The notes under the pieces are model-generated. The model had not been told where the DNA came from. It ran no database searches and saw nothing but the letters and a program-made list of their open reading frames with translations. 28,440 nt of DNA from a virus. The translations under genes were made by a program, and so were the position numbers. Of this stretch, positions 6,535 to 13,760 are shown piece by piece (within the stretch, counting starts at the first letter, position 1; every line of letters starts with the position of its first letter). The DNA lies in IMG/VR virus record IMGVR_UViG_3300032893_000234, positions 1-28,440 of that record. One strand, 5' to 3'.

Positions 6535-6606
6535 CGCCCCCACAAGGAATCGAACCTTGAATGAGAGATTAGAAGTCTCTTGTTATGTCCATTTAACTAC
6601 AGGGGC
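6535..6606 (-). tRNA. tRNA-Arg(UCU)
   Basis: Cloverleaf: acceptor GCCCCTG with TGGGGGC (a T-G and a G-T pair at its base), D arm GTTA/TAAC, anticodon stem AGAGA/TCTCT around CTTCTAA (anticodon UCU), T arm CAAGG/CCTTG with TTCGATT, discriminator G. It reads AGA, rare in high-GC actinobacteria. Confidence 0.93.
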
Positions 6607-6673
6607 AAGTCAAAGTCACCCCTAAGGGATGGTCAGGAGGCTAGCACAGGCTACCAGGCGGGGCAAGGTCCAC

Positions 6674-6707
6674 TTGTCCACAAGAGCTATCCACAGGTTG
6701 TGGATAA
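6674..6707. promoter_or_regulatory. Cluster of three DnaA boxes
   Basis: TTGTCCACA at 6674-6682 is the consensus DnaA box of Streptomyces and Mycobacterium. CTATCCACA at 6687-6695 differs by one base from TTATCCACA, and TGTGGATAA at 6699-6707 is TTATCCACA on the minus strand. They sit in a 115-base gene-free gap between tRNA-Arg and the next gene. This could be a replication origin or a site that titrates host DnaA. Confidence 0.65.
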
Positions 6708-6721
6708 AGCTTGTGGGGAGG

Positions 6722-7075
6722 CTACTCGTCCTCCCCTTCCATATATAAGGACTCTATAGGCAGGCTATTAAGCTGGTCTACAAGGGCATTGAGCACGTTA
6801 ATTAAATCCTGTTGACCCTCACCAATACTCTCTAGCTTCTCTTCGATAGGAGATAGGTCTACAGGCTTAGGTGCTTTTGCGGCTACAGCTTTAGATGGTT
6901 TAGCTTCAGCTAATCTATTATTTAGATTGCCTAGATCCGACATAATACCAACTTGTATTTTGCCAAGACCAGTTAGATAATCAACAAGAGCTTTGTGATT
7001 AGTATTTTGAGTCTTGAGGCTGAAAATATCTAAAACAATAAGTCCAACAATTAAAGCAATTACAACAAAGATCAT
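6722..7075 (-). CDS. Single-pass membrane protein with coiled coil, 117 aa
   Basis: A hydrophobic helix at residues 2-19 (IFVVIALIVGLIVLDIF) anchors it in the membrane, followed by a soluble helical tail with Ala/Pro/Lys linker (about 58-73) and a heptad-like end (IEEKLESIGEGQQDLINVLNAL). The ATG overlaps the stop of the papain-like gene by 4 bases. Such proteins near lysis genes can be spanins or holin partners; this is a guess. Confidence 0.6.
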   Translation of the reverse strand: MIFVVIALIVGLIVLDIFSLKTQNTNHKALVDYLTGLGKIQVGIMSDLGNLNNRLAEAKPSKAVAAKAPKPVDLSPIEEKLESIGEGQQDLINVLNALVDQLNSLPIESLYMEGEDE

Positions 7076-7845
7076 GCTCTCACCACTGCTAGATCTGCCG
7101 TTAGCTGCTGCCAGTTAAATCCCTGCGGGGAGTTAGTGCCATTAAGCCAATCTTGGCTAGATAGAATGGCCCACTGCTCATCAAAGTAGTGTGCAATAAA
7201 GTTCCAATCTACAGTAATTAGCTGGCCCCATGAAACTACCTTTACACCATTAGCATCATAAGATACGGTCCATACACAGTGACCACCCCATGAGCCAGGT
7301 TGAGCGTAAGGGTCGCCAAGATCCGAGGGTAGCATCCAATGGTCACCCATTTCCTGTGCTATTGCAGGTAGGGCTACGCCACTGTAGAGGCCACCAAACA
7401 AATAGATAGCGGCTTTCTGTAACCTCATATTTCTTGGGTTTACTAAAGTATATGCGGCTATACGATGCTTATCTACTGTCCCTGCGGCATCAGTAACAGG
7501 ATAACCAACCTTTGACCATACTCGTAAAACATCTAGTTCGTTAGCACCCTGATCAGTATTAGGATCATCGGGATTATAACCAAATAACTCATAGAAATTA
7601 ATAGCATTGGTATCGGTTACATTGAGAATAACATCTCTAGAGTCTGCCACAAAGGTTTGAACTGCATGACCAGCACCAGCACTTGTACAATCTCCTAAGC
7701 GATCATTAGCCAACATGGGCCAATCAGTAATACGAGTACCTTGATCATAACTTGCAGGTATTAAAGGAAGGTGTGACCCATCCACATAATCTTCTAATAA
7801 TAGTGTTCTTGGATCGTGCCTATAAGGCTTTTTACCTAATTTCAT
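7072..7845 (-). CDS. Papain-like fold protein, possible peptidase or amidase, 257 aa
   Basis: Cys53 in LGDCTSAGAGHAVQ starts a helix as in papain-type enzymes. His189 in SWGGHCVWTVSY starts the C-terminal barrel, and VVSWGQ (203-208) fills the position where papain has its Asn-Ser-Trp-Gly. The third catalytic residue is therefore unclear (Ser or the later Gln). The N-terminal KLGKKPYRHDPRTL and overall length are like other phage proteins of this type. It sits next to membrane proteins that may form a lysis group, so a cell-wall or processing role is possible. No good ribosome site: AGGAG lies 16 bases upstream of the ATG. No signal peptide. Confidence 0.65.
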   Translation of the reverse strand: MKLGKKPYRHDPRTLLLEDYVDGSHLPLIPASYDQGTRITDWPMLANDRLGDCTSAGAGHAVQTFVADSRDVILNVTDTNAINFYELFGYNPDDPNTDQGANELDVLRVWSKVGYPVTDAAGTVDKHRIAAYTLVNPRNMRLQKAAIYLFGGLYSGVALPAIAQEMGDHWMLPSDLGDPYAQPGSWGGHCVWTVSYDANGVKVVSWGQLITVDWNFIAHYFDEQWAILSSQDWLNGTNSPQGFNWQQLTADLAVVRA

Positions 7846-7871
7846 GATGGCTTTATGAAAACTCCTAGTGT

Positions 7872-7877
7872 TATATT
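7872..7877 (+). promoter_or_regulatory. -10 element, leaderless start
   Basis: TATATT, then 6 bases, then the ATG at 7884. It fits the spacing seen before many other isolated genes in this window. No clear -35. Confidence 0.5.
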
Positions 7878-7883
7878 TAGTGT

Positions 7884-8186
7884 ATGGCGGAACCTACACA
7901 AACTCAGTTTAACACTAGACACGGATGGGTTAAAGTCGTTATCAAAAATTTTGAGAGCGATCCCAAAACCCAACTAAAAATTCACCTTTTCTTTACTTAC
8001 TTTTGGCTTGTTAATATGGTTGTAGCTTTAAGCTGCTTCATATTTATGCATGGTTTTTGGAGCAAGGCCAGCGTGTTATACCTTGTATTGGTTTCATTAT
8101 ACGCCAACTTTGCCACAGATTACGGTTCGGTATCGGCGGCTGAAGCTGCTCATGGCTACGAAGTAGATATAGAAGAGAAAGACTAA
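7884..8186 (+). CDS. Two-helix membrane protein, holin candidate, 100 aa
   Basis: Hydrophilic N-terminus with basic residues (to about 30), then two hydrophobic helices, about 33-55 (IHLFFTYFWLVNMVVALSCFIF) and 62-77 (ASVLYLVLVSLYANFA), and an acidic C-terminus. This layout fits a class II holin but also other small membrane proteins. It is a lone rightward gene among leftward ones and shares 4 bases with the end of the gene that converges on it. Confidence 0.6.
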   Translation: MAEPTQTQFNTRHGWVKVVIKNFESDPKTQLKIHLFFTYFWLVNMVVALSCFIFMHGFWSKASVLYLVLVSLYANFATDYGSVSAAEAAHGYEVDIEEKD

Positions 8187-8602
8187 TTTTCTTCTAGATG
8201 TAGATCTTTTAGCTGTTGTGAATGCTTGGATGTAATACGCTTTAACGTTTCCACATCCTTAGCTAGTTGTTTCAGGGCTTCTGCATTCTCTTTGGTGATC
8301 TGAGTATTCTCATTCATTGCATCACGCATACTTTTACCACCATTAGTATGAAATTCCGCATGTATTTCTTCAACCAGTGGTGCCAACTCTGCTACTCGTT
8401 TTAGCTCAGGGGCCAACTCTGCATTAGAGTTTACGCCCCTGAACCACACAAACCCTTTGTTGCTTCCTCTATAAAACACACCGATCATCCTCAATATTGA
8501 GTAAATTGCTCCGCAAACTGCGGCAACAATAATGATGTCGGCGGTCCATCCATGAACATTGAATGTCGGACCACTAGTTGTTAGGGCAGGAATTAGAAGC
8601 AT
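8183..8602 (-). CDS. DUF2746-like membrane protein, possible holin, 139 aa
   Basis: A transmembrane helix at about 20-42 (TADIIIVAAVCGAIYSILRMI) is followed by a soluble part with NGGKSMRDAMNEN (about 88-100), resembling the GGxSxRDA motif of DUF2746 proteins of mycobacteriophages, and a C-terminal coiled coil. Those proteins are often annotated as holins by position; proof is lacking here. It overlaps the upstream gene by 29 bases. Confidence 0.6.
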   Translation of the reverse strand: MLLIPALTTSGPTFNVHGWTADIIIVAAVCGAIYSILRMIGVFYRGSNKGFVWFRGVNSNAELAPELKRVAELAPLVEEIHAEFHTNGGKSMRDAMNENTQITKENAEALKQLAKDVETLKRITSKHSQQLKDLHLEEN

Positions 8603-8783
8603 TATTAACCATTTTAGCTTCTATAAGATTATATTTCGCTAAGACAAAGACCAAATTTGGATTATCGCTTTTGATCCGGCCCATTAGCCTATCATAATCC
8701 TCATCGTAGTACTCATAAACCTTATAAACGTTATAAGGTAGGTCCGTCCAATAAACTGTTAGCTGGTATATCGACTTGTTCAA
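8574..8783 (-). CDS. Small acidic hypothetical protein, 69 aa
   Basis: TTG start at 8783 is the only usable start that keeps YQLTVYWTDLPYNVYKVYEYYDED; the ribosome site is weak. Aromatic-rich strand-like N-terminus, then a helix. It overlaps both neighbours (53 and 29 bases). No family recognised; start uncertain. Confidence 0.5.
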   Translation of the reverse strand: MNKSIYQLTVYWTDLPYNVYKVYEYYDEDYDRLMGRIKSDNPNLVFVLAKYNLIEAKMVNNASNSCPNN

Positions 8784-8934
8784 TTTTCAAGATTTCTTGT
8801 ACATCATTGTCGTAAATTACATCAACAATATTTTGTCCGGCCATAAAACGTTCATAAGCATCTACTGCATCGTCTGCCTCTACGGTATAGGTAACGTCAT
8901 ATTCTGTCTTAGTATATATATCAAACTGTGGCAT
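8731..8934 (-). CDS. Small acidic hypothetical protein, 67 aa
   Basis: Reads FDIYTKTEYDVTYTVEADDA, then a helix VDAYERFMAGQ and a strand, an alpha/beta pattern common in small phage proteins. The ATG directly follows the stop of the upstream gene with no gap. Function unknown. Confidence 0.6.
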   Translation of the reverse strand: MPQFDIYTKTEYDVTYTVEADDAVDAYERFMAGQNIVDVIYDNDVQEILKIEQVDIPANSLLDGPTL

Positions 8935-9171
8935 TTACTTTTTCTTGTTAGGTTTGTTCTTTACCTTCATAGAAGGATTCTTGGGTAGTTCGTTGATAAC
9001 GCTATTAGCCGCTTTGATGGCTTGAACTTCGTCACCGGTATCACGCTGAACAGCATTGGCTACCTGCGCCCACTTGGATTTCTGTTTAGAGTTAAGACCT
9101 TTATGCTTAGCTCCGGCATCACCGGAGCCAAACTTGCCCTTCTCTAAATCTTCTGCTTCATCCTCAGCCAT
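8935..9171 (-). CDS. Small charged protein with KWAQVANAV motif, 78 aa
   Basis: ATG 9171 is chosen since AAGG precedes it and it overlaps the upstream stop by 8 bases; a longer form from 9216 would overlap a membrane protein gene. Residues about 27-58 (LNSKQKSKWAQVANAVQRDT then EVQAIKAANSVI) resemble a short helical motif seen in other phage proteins. It ends in a lysine-rich tail. Role unknown. Confidence 0.65.
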   Translation of the reverse strand: MAEDEAEDLEKGKFGSGDAGAKHKGLNSKQKSKWAQVANAVQRDTGDEVQAIKAANSVINELPKNPSMKVKNKPNKKK

Positions 9172-9421
9172 TAACCTTGATGCTAACGCCCTTAGCAATG
9201 CTGGATACAAGGCCAATTGCTAGGGTTACTAACATTGATCCCACATAGCTCCAACTAGTACCGGGCCAGCCAATCTCATGATATAGGCCACCTGAAACTA
9301 ACATTACTAGCCAGGAGGTGAAGAAGAATCCTCCTACTACTAGTGCTGCAACTAGTACAACTAAAGCGGCACCAATACCTGCTGCCTCTCCATTTGTAAG
9401 TCTTGCCTTAACGGTTGTCAT
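9164..9421 (-). CDS. Two-helix membrane protein, 85 aa
   Basis: Hydrophobic helices at about 14-40 and 58-76 separated by a short loop GLYHEIGWPGTSW. AGAGGAAAA precedes the ATG. Another holin candidate in this region; three small membrane proteins lie within 1.6 kb and sequence alone cannot say which is the holin. Confidence 0.6.
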   Translation of the reverse strand: MTTVKARLTNGEAAGIGAALVVLVAALVVGGFFFTSWLVMLVSGGLYHEIGWPGTSWSYVGSMLVTLAIGLVSSIAKGVSIKVNG

Positions 9422-9605
9422 AAAATTTTCCTCTTATCTCTCTAGGGTTTTTCTGTTCTGATGGCCCCTCATAAACAATGGCCGTGCCATCGCAATACCA
9501 ACAAGGGGTACCATCACTATCGTATCCGTGACCATCGCACTCTGGACAGTCTTGCCAATTCTGGTTCTTAGTCGTCCTTTTTCGCATCTGGTGTCCACAG
9601 TTCAT
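9408..9605 (-). CDS. DnaJ-type zinc-ribbon protein, 65 aa
   Basis: Two CxxCxG units: Cys20-x2-Cys23 in CPECDGHG and Cys35-x2-Cys38 in CWYCDGTA, as in the DnaJ cysteine-rich domain, probably binding one zinc. The start is uncertain: ATG 9605 (overlap 38 bases) or ATG 9587 (overlap 20). Function unknown; such mini-zinc proteins are common in phages. Confidence 0.65.
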   Translation of the reverse strand: MNCGHQMRKRTTKNQNWQDCPECDGHGYDSDGTPCWYCDGTAIVYEGPSEQKNPREIRGKFYDNR

Positions 9606-9810
9606 AAAATATTATGAGGCTAAGGTCACACTCTCCGGTTATTTCACTTGTGCCAAGATTGCGATCTATACCGCAAACGTAGCCGCCTTCTTTCTCTATA
9701 TTATCAACAAACTTTGCTGCTTCACGTAATAGCTCACCAAAACCTAGCGGCTCATTAGACTCAAATACCTGCGCCAGTACATCTACTGGCCTACCTTTTC
9801 TATTCTGCAC
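9568..9810 (-). CDS. Hypothetical protein, 80 aa
   Basis: GTG start at 9810 with AGGAGCAGG upstream, overlapping the previous gene by 11 bases. A helix (LGFGELLREAAKFVDNIEKE) is followed by strands with CGID and CDLSLIIFYELW. No family recognised. Confidence 0.6.
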   Translation of the reverse strand: MQNRKGRPVDVLAQVFESNEPLGFGELLREAAKFVDNIEKEGGYVCGIDRNLGTSEITGECDLSLIIFYELWTPDAKKDD

Positions 9811-10057
9811 TATATCCTGCTCCTGCTAGAAGGTCGTCTAAATCGCCCTTCTTAAAATCAATAAATGGTCCGGGGTGTCTAGCTATAGCCACCGCTCTTG
9901 CAAGGTTTCTACGGGAAACTGGCGGGGTTATGGGGAGAGCCTGTCTGTGCTGTAGTCTAACCTTTCTAAGATTGCCAGCCTGAATGCCTTCATTGACTCT
10001 TTTTATCAGAAGATCAATACAAGTTTTTCTAGCCAGGGGATTGTATCTAACTTTCAT
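9800..10057 (-). CDS. Basic hypothetical protein, 85 aa
   Basis: ATG 10057 overlaps the upstream stop as ATGA. Arg/Lys-rich over residues 1-55 with an acidic end (FKKGDLDDLLAGAG). A nucleic-acid or protein-binding role is possible; none is recognised. Confidence 0.6.
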   Translation of the reverse strand: MKVRYNPLARKTCIDLLIKRVNEGIQAGNLRKVRLQHRQALPITPPVSRRNLARAVAIARHPGPFIDFKKGDLDDLLAGAGYSAE

Positions 10058-10272
10058 TGACAATATGCTCCATATATAGCTTCGGTAAGTTCTTGCGGAT
10101 TAAGTTGTGGCTTAGGCAATTCATCTGGTGGTTGTACCCCAGCCTGTAGATGTAGCTCATTCCATACTCTTAAGGCATCCTGCTTAGCATGAGGATCCTT
10201 AGCTATTCTTTTCTTTAAGCATTCAACTATGAATGCAATATCTCGTTGTTCTAGTTCTAATATATAATTCAT
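10054..10272 (-). CDS. Small helical hypothetical protein, 72 aa
   Basis: Mostly helical (LELEQRDIAFIVECLKKRIA) with a proline-rich linker (VQPPDELPKPQLNP). Four-base overlaps at both ends place it in the leftward operon. No family recognised. Confidence 0.6.
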   Translation of the reverse strand: MNYILELEQRDIAFIVECLKKRIAKDPHAKQDALRVWNELHLQAGVQPPDELPKPQLNPQELTEAIYGAYCQ

Positions 10273-10457
10273 CGTGGACCGTAATCTATCGAATCGTAGG
10301 TACTAATATCATTATCCCAAATAAGTTTAAATTTAGCTCTAGGATATTGTTTATCGTCGTGGCCTTTTAACTCTATAAGTTCTTTACTCGGTTTCTCCTG
10401 ATTCTGTCGTTTGGGGAGCCAACTTCCATCCAAGTGCTCTGAGTTCTGATTCACCAT
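10269..10457 (-). CDS. Hypothetical protein, about 62 aa, start uncertain
   Basis: The C-terminal half, after the upstream gene ends, looks protein-like (YPRAKFKLIWDNDISTYDS). The start may be ATG 10457, which overlaps the upstream gene by 74 bases and has no ribosome site, or the later TTG in HLDGSW. No family recognised. Confidence 0.45.
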   Translation of the reverse strand: MVNQNSEHLDGSWLPKRQNQEKPSKELIELKGHDDKQYPRAKFKLIWDNDISTYDSIDYGPR

Positions 10458-10689
10458 AATATTCAAGCTTAACAGGTCCACTTTTATTTAGTAAACCACC
10501 ACACTTTCCACAGAAAACCAGTTGGAGTTTAGATAGTTCATCATTGGAAACTATTGTTCCACCAATATGAAAATCTAAATCTAGTTCTGAAAATAGGCCA
10601 AGAGGGTAAATCTCTACAGGCATATTGTCATTACATGCATAACACATTGCAAATGGAATGGATAAGTTATCTGTTTCAAAGTTTTCCAT
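10384..10689 (-). CDS. Zinc-ribbon hypothetical protein, 101 aa
   Basis: Cys16-x2-Cys19 (CYAC) and Cys60-x2-Cys63 (CGKC) form a likely zinc site around a beta-rich core. It starts two bases after the preceding gene ends. No family recognised. Confidence 0.65.
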   Translation of the reverse strand: MENFETDNLSIPFAMCYACNDNMPVEIYPLGLFSELDLDFHIGGTIVSNDELSKLQLVFCGKCGGLLNKSGPVKLEYYGESELRALGWKLAPQTTESGETE

Positions 10690-10691
10690 TA

Positions 10692-10994
10692 CTACTCTAT
10701 TATCAACCTGGCTAGTTCTTTTACTATGAACTCACTTAATAGTGGAGCATAAGTAACTTCAGTTGCTCCTTTATCATAATATTTATTATGCCAAGGATCA
10801 GGTCTTTCACAAATTAATTTACCATCAGAATCTATATATATAACTTCTGAAGTACACATAACGAATTCTTTATTTCGTTGGGCTAAAAACCCTAAGAACT
10901 CTACCATGTTTGATATGTTTTTGAATACTAGAACATAATGTGTATCAGTTACTACATTGTATGTTCCGTTTGATTGATCTTTATTGAGTTTCAC
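10692..10994 (-). CDS. Hypothetical protein, 100 aa
   Basis: GTG 10994 with AAAGG seven bases before it, overlapping the 46-residue gene upstream. Strand-rich N-terminus (GTYNVVTDTHYVLVF), a helix (ISNMVEFLGFLAQRN) and a C-terminal helix. Function unknown. Confidence 0.65.
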   Translation of the reverse strand: MKLNKDQSNGTYNVVTDTHYVLVFKNISNMVEFLGFLAQRNKEFVMCTSEVIYIDSDGKLICERPDPWHNKYYDKGATEVTYAPLLSEFIVKELARLIIE

Positions 10995-11121
10995 CTAAAG
11001 CCTTTTTAATAGCTATAAGTTTTTCAGGTGGTAAAAGAGATGGATCATATGAAATTTTTACTTTAGAAGCCTTAGGCTTACGTTTTTTTTCTATTTCTCT
11101 TACTATAAGAAACTGTCTCAA
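10981..11121 (-). CDS. Small lysine-rich protein, about 46 aa
   Basis: Open frame ending in TAA at 10981, inside the start of the next gene. The reading IEKKRKPKASKVKISYDP, then LLPPEKLIAIKKALGETQ, is protein-like. TTG 11119-11121 is the only usual start near the leftward edge; AGGGA lies 11 bases upstream. First gene of the leftward run. Confidence 0.4.
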   Translation of the reverse strand: MRQFLIVREIEKKRKPKASKVKISYDPSLLPPEKLIAIKKALGETQ

Positions 11122-11181
11122 GAGATAGCTCGTCCCTATTGTTTTTTTTTTTCTTTATTTTCTTAAACCTCTACATTACAA

Positions 11182-11420
11182 AAGGAATACTGCCGGAGTC
11201 GCAGCGTTACCCTTCTTTTACGACTGTCTAAGTTGTCACTCACCAACGTACACCGTGAATATTCCTTACCCACCCTTCATCGAATAATCCTTAAGCCGCA
11301 TGGAATTTCTCGGCAGACCCGCCGAGGGATAGCCCCCTGTGCTAGCCTGGGCAGTAGGGTCGGCTCGTATCCCCCGGATACAGTCTCGGGATGGCCCCCC
11401 GCAATAACATTGGAGGCCAA
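11182..11420 (+). ncRNA. Structured non-coding leader between divergent gene blocks
   Basis: The stretch 11122-11425 has no convincing gene. It begins with A/T runs (to about 11170) and becomes GC-rich with several helices: 11182-11189 with 11260-11267, enclosing 11197-11201 with 11221-11225 and 11232-11235 with 11244-11247; 11310-11314 with 11321-11325; a stem 11362-11372 with 11376-11385 (bulged C, one G-U in plus-strand reading); and TGGCC 11392-11396 with GGCCA 11415-11419, which covers the ribosome site of the next gene. This suggests a regulated 5' leader. No known riboswitch class recognised. Confidence 0.4.
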
Positions 11421-11425
11421 AATTG

Positions 11426-11815
11426 ATGTATGAGATTCTGGATGAAGCATTCTTCGCTAGCGGTGAGAATAAGAAAATTTACCTAGAGGCGCTTATCCTA
11501 GACGAACTAAGGGACGAAGATAGCATTGAGCAAAGAATCCAGTTTCTAACTTGTGCCATAACGATATGCCAGAGGACGTTAACTGAGGCGGACCTAAGAA
11601 AGTATCTTATCCTACTTCAAATCTCTCTGGCTGATTATTGGGATGAAGTTAGTTCACAAATGTCTGTGGCTAATGAGCTAGATATCATTAGGGTGACTGA
11701 ATTTTGGGAGCCATCTCTTATTAGAGCTATTCCAGAACTGAAATTTGACTCAGAGGCCCTAAGCCAAGCTACTCGTATTCTAGAGGAAGCGTGTCTTATG
11801 CAGGCGGTACTATGA
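11426..11815 (+). CDS. Hypothetical protein, 129 aa, first gene of rightward block
   Basis: Largely helical and acidic (KIYLEALILDELRDEDSIEQ, then LRKYLILLQISLADYW). GGAGG at 11412-11416 lies 9 bases before ATG 11426; a TTG three bases earlier is possible. Its stop overlaps the kinase start (ATGA). No family recognised. Confidence 0.65.
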   Translation: MYEILDEAFFASGENKKIYLEALILDELRDEDSIEQRIQFLTCAITICQRTLTEADLRKYLILLQISLADYWDEVSSQMSVANELDIIRVTEFWEPSLIRAIPELKFDSEALSQATRILEEACLMQAVL

Positions 11816-12273
11816 GTTATTATCACATTACTGTTGGCATCCCTGGCTCTGGTAAGTCCACATGGGTAGCCGAGATGGTTGAGTGGTATATGGTTAGATA
11901 TGTAGTTTGTCCTGATGAAATTAGGTTACAGTTGACTGGCGATATGTCAGATCAGTCTGCCAATGGCAAGGTATTTGAAAAAGCCCATGCTGAATGGGCT
12001 AAGCATGTTTATGATGCCGATCCAGTTATTTTTGATGCCACCAATCTTCTAACAAGATACAGGAAAGAACTCATAGTTCCAATAAAGAGATGGGGCGGCT
12101 TGCCTGTAGCTCATATTTTTAATACTGAGTATGAGGTTTGCTGCTACCGTAATACTTTGCGGGATAGAGTTGTCCCTGAAGATGTAATGGAAAAAATGTG
12201 GGAGAAGTTCAAGCTGCACGTATCTCCTGAAATATTAGATAGCGAAGGTTGGGAAGTAGTAATTCATGAGTGA
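11812..12273 (+). CDS. P-loop kinase, polynucleotide-kinase-like, 153 aa
   Basis: Walker A GIPGSGKST at residues 9-17. PDEIR (about 38-42) follows the strand after the first helix, DATNLLTRYRK (about 75-85) matches the DxTN motif of T4 polynucleotide kinase and the AAA_33 group, and a lid-like RDRVVPEDVMEKMW comes near residue 125. Likely phosphorylates a nucleic acid 5' end or small substrate with ATP in the cytoplasm. No phosphatase domain, so only the kinase half of a T4-type enzyme. Start ATG 11812 overlaps the upstream stop; an earlier in-frame ATG (11791) would add seven residues. Confidence 0.85.
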   Translation: MSYYHITVGIPGSGKSTWVAEMVEWYMVRYVVCPDEIRLQLTGDMSDQSANGKVFEKAHAEWAKHVYDADPVIFDATNLLTRYRKELIVPIKRWGGLPVAHIFNTEYEVCCYRNTLRDRVVPEDVMEKMWEKFKLHVSPEILDSEGWEVVIHE

Positions 12274-12748
12274 GATTCCAGAACATTGGTATCCATATAA
12301 GGATAAAGATGGAAAAGCAGTTACTATAACTTGGGATCACATATATGCTATCTGGCACGCCTTCCGTATTTGGCAGGAAGTATATAAAAAGGAAAAGGGC
12401 GAATATCCTGATATGAAGAATGCTGCCAACTGGCAGAAGAGTTGTCTATTGCGGAGGCTATTGGTTGATGGCAAACCGCCGCTTCCTGAGCCACCACCGG
12501 TATATATGGGCGCACCAGCTTACCATTTAGTAGATGAAGAGTTATGTCCGTATTGTGGCGAGCTAAAGTTAGACCCAGGTGGGATACTAATGGGCAGTAT
12601 AGTTCCGCCAGTAGAATTTGACCGTTTGTGGACAACTGGTGCCGGGGCACATAGATGGATTAATGGGCAATGGGAAAAGGTAGATACGTCTCATGGCAAG
12701 ACTTATACCAAGGTTATTTGTAACGAGGATTGGCATCCTCGAAAATAG
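12266..12748 (+). CDS. Hypothetical protein, 160 aa
   Basis: Overlaps the kinase stop by 8 bases. Aromatic-rich N-terminal helix (WDHIYAIWHAFRIWQEVY), a proline run (PPLPEPPPVY), then CPYCGELK (Cys94, Cys97) and a late single cysteine, CNEDWH. The two-cysteine knuckle may bind metal with His residues nearby. No family recognised. Confidence 0.7.
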   Translation: MSEIPEHWYPYKDKDGKAVTITWDHIYAIWHAFRIWQEVYKKEKGEYPDMKNAANWQKSCLLRRLLVDGKPPLPEPPPVYMGAPAYHLVDEELCPYCGELKLDPGGILMGSIVPPVEFDRLWTTGAGAHRWINGQWEKVDTSHGKTYTKVICNEDWHPRK

Positions 12749-12761
12749 AGGTATGCTCCGC

Positions 12762-12767
12762 TAAACT
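12762..12767 (+). promoter_or_regulatory. -10 element, leaderless start of connector operon
   Basis: TAAACT, six bases, then GTG 12774. No ribosome site precedes the GTG. Identical hexamer and spacing occur before the second glycosyltransferase. Confidence 0.55.
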
Positions 12768-12773
12768 GTTAGT

Positions 12774-13760
12774 GTGCAGGAAATTAATCTAGGCAGTGCT
12801 ATCAGCTTAACCGCCCCCGCAAATACTACAAATGTTGTAGTTCAACATGAATGGGGCGATCTAGAGGTAGGGTTTGCGAGTGCTTCGGCAGGCGTTTATA
12901 CCTATACGCCCAATAGCATTGGTAAATATACAATCTATTTTGTAAAGAATTATAGTTATAGTACAGCAGTAGCTCAGCCTTATCCTAACTTTGTTAACCA
13001 CCCAACGACTACGGTTGTTAATGGCGTTTTGACAGTCCAAATAGTTACGGCTAGTGGTTCTACGCTTACTACTGGTACATATACAGCAACGGTACTTCAG
13101 CGTAATGTGGTTAATGTTGTAACCCCACTAGTAACAGCATCAGATTTCTTCGGTACCTACAGCAATCTTGATAATAGTACCAACGAGAGCAACTTTGCAT
13201 TTACTGAACGTATCATACGGAAATATGTTCAGCGGCATTGCCAGCAGGATTTCGGTCCCTACATAAACAAAAGTAGGGTCATTCAAGGGGAGGGTAAAGA
13301 TGACTTACCGCTTCCGTATTCGCTGCTAGCCTTAAATGATATTGCAGACTCGTTCGGGAATGACCTTACAATATACGTTGATACTGATTTTGTATCTCCT
13401 TGGTTTATACATCATCGTCCTGACGTTTTATTTGTGGATTCGTCGGTGGATTACAGTTTTATTGATCGTAAGTCTGATGTCACTATTCGTGGCTATGATT
13501 TTTTTAGTAAAAAGTTAAACTATACGGTCACAGCAGATTGGGGTTTCTATGACGTTCCTAATGACGTTATAGATGCCTGTAAGCTTCTGATTGCAGATAC
13601 CTATACAGGAATTTCTGCGCTAATTAGGGCTGGGATAGATCAGGCTCAGCTAGGGGATTATAGCTTTAGGGTTAATCCAATGATGGCGGGCAGTACAGGT
13701 AACCTACTGGCTGATGAACTACTGTCCAATTACGTACTTATTAATATTGGGCTGGCCTAA
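12774..13760 (+). CDS. Head-tail adaptor with N-terminal Ig-like extension, 328 aa
   Basis: The C-terminal part (about 135-328) has the layout of head-completion adaptors: a helix FAFTERIIRKYVQRHCQQDF (about 141-160), strands, then TADWGFYDVPNDVIDACKLL (about 256-275), the usual WG-x-VP-x-V-x-A-x-LL block, and DYSFRV. These form the ring below the portal. The first 120 residues are beta-rich and Thr/Ser-rich with GVYTYTPNSIGKYTIYF, an immunoglobulin-like domain that ordinary adaptors lack. It starts with GTG in a predicted leaderless mRNA and leads a run of connector genes joined by one-base overlaps. Confidence 0.75.
   Translation: MQEINLGSAISLTAPANTTNVVVQHEWGDLEVGFASASAGVYTYTPNSIGKYTIYFVKNYSYSTAVAQPYPNFVNHPTTTVVNGVLTVQIVTASGSTLTTGTYTATVLQRNVVNVVTPLVTASDFFGTYSNLDNSTNESNFAFTERIIRKYVQRHCQQDFGPYINKSRVIQGEGKDDLPLPYSLLALNDIADSFGNDLTIYVDTDFVSPWFIHHRPDVLFVDSSVDYSFIDRKSDVTIRGYDFFSKKLNYTVTADWGFYDVPNDVIDACKLLIADTYTGISALIRAGIDQAQLGDYSFRVNPMMAGSTGNLLADELLSNYVLINIGLA

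Noticed and set aside
11182-11420. Cobalamin riboswitch for the B12-dependent reductase
   Set aside because: No recognisable B12 box, and the reductase is 7 kb away behind terminators.
11233-11433. 66-codon rightward frame in the structured leader
   Set aside because: Composition unlike neighbouring proteins, no ribosome site, and it overlaps helices and the start of the next gene.
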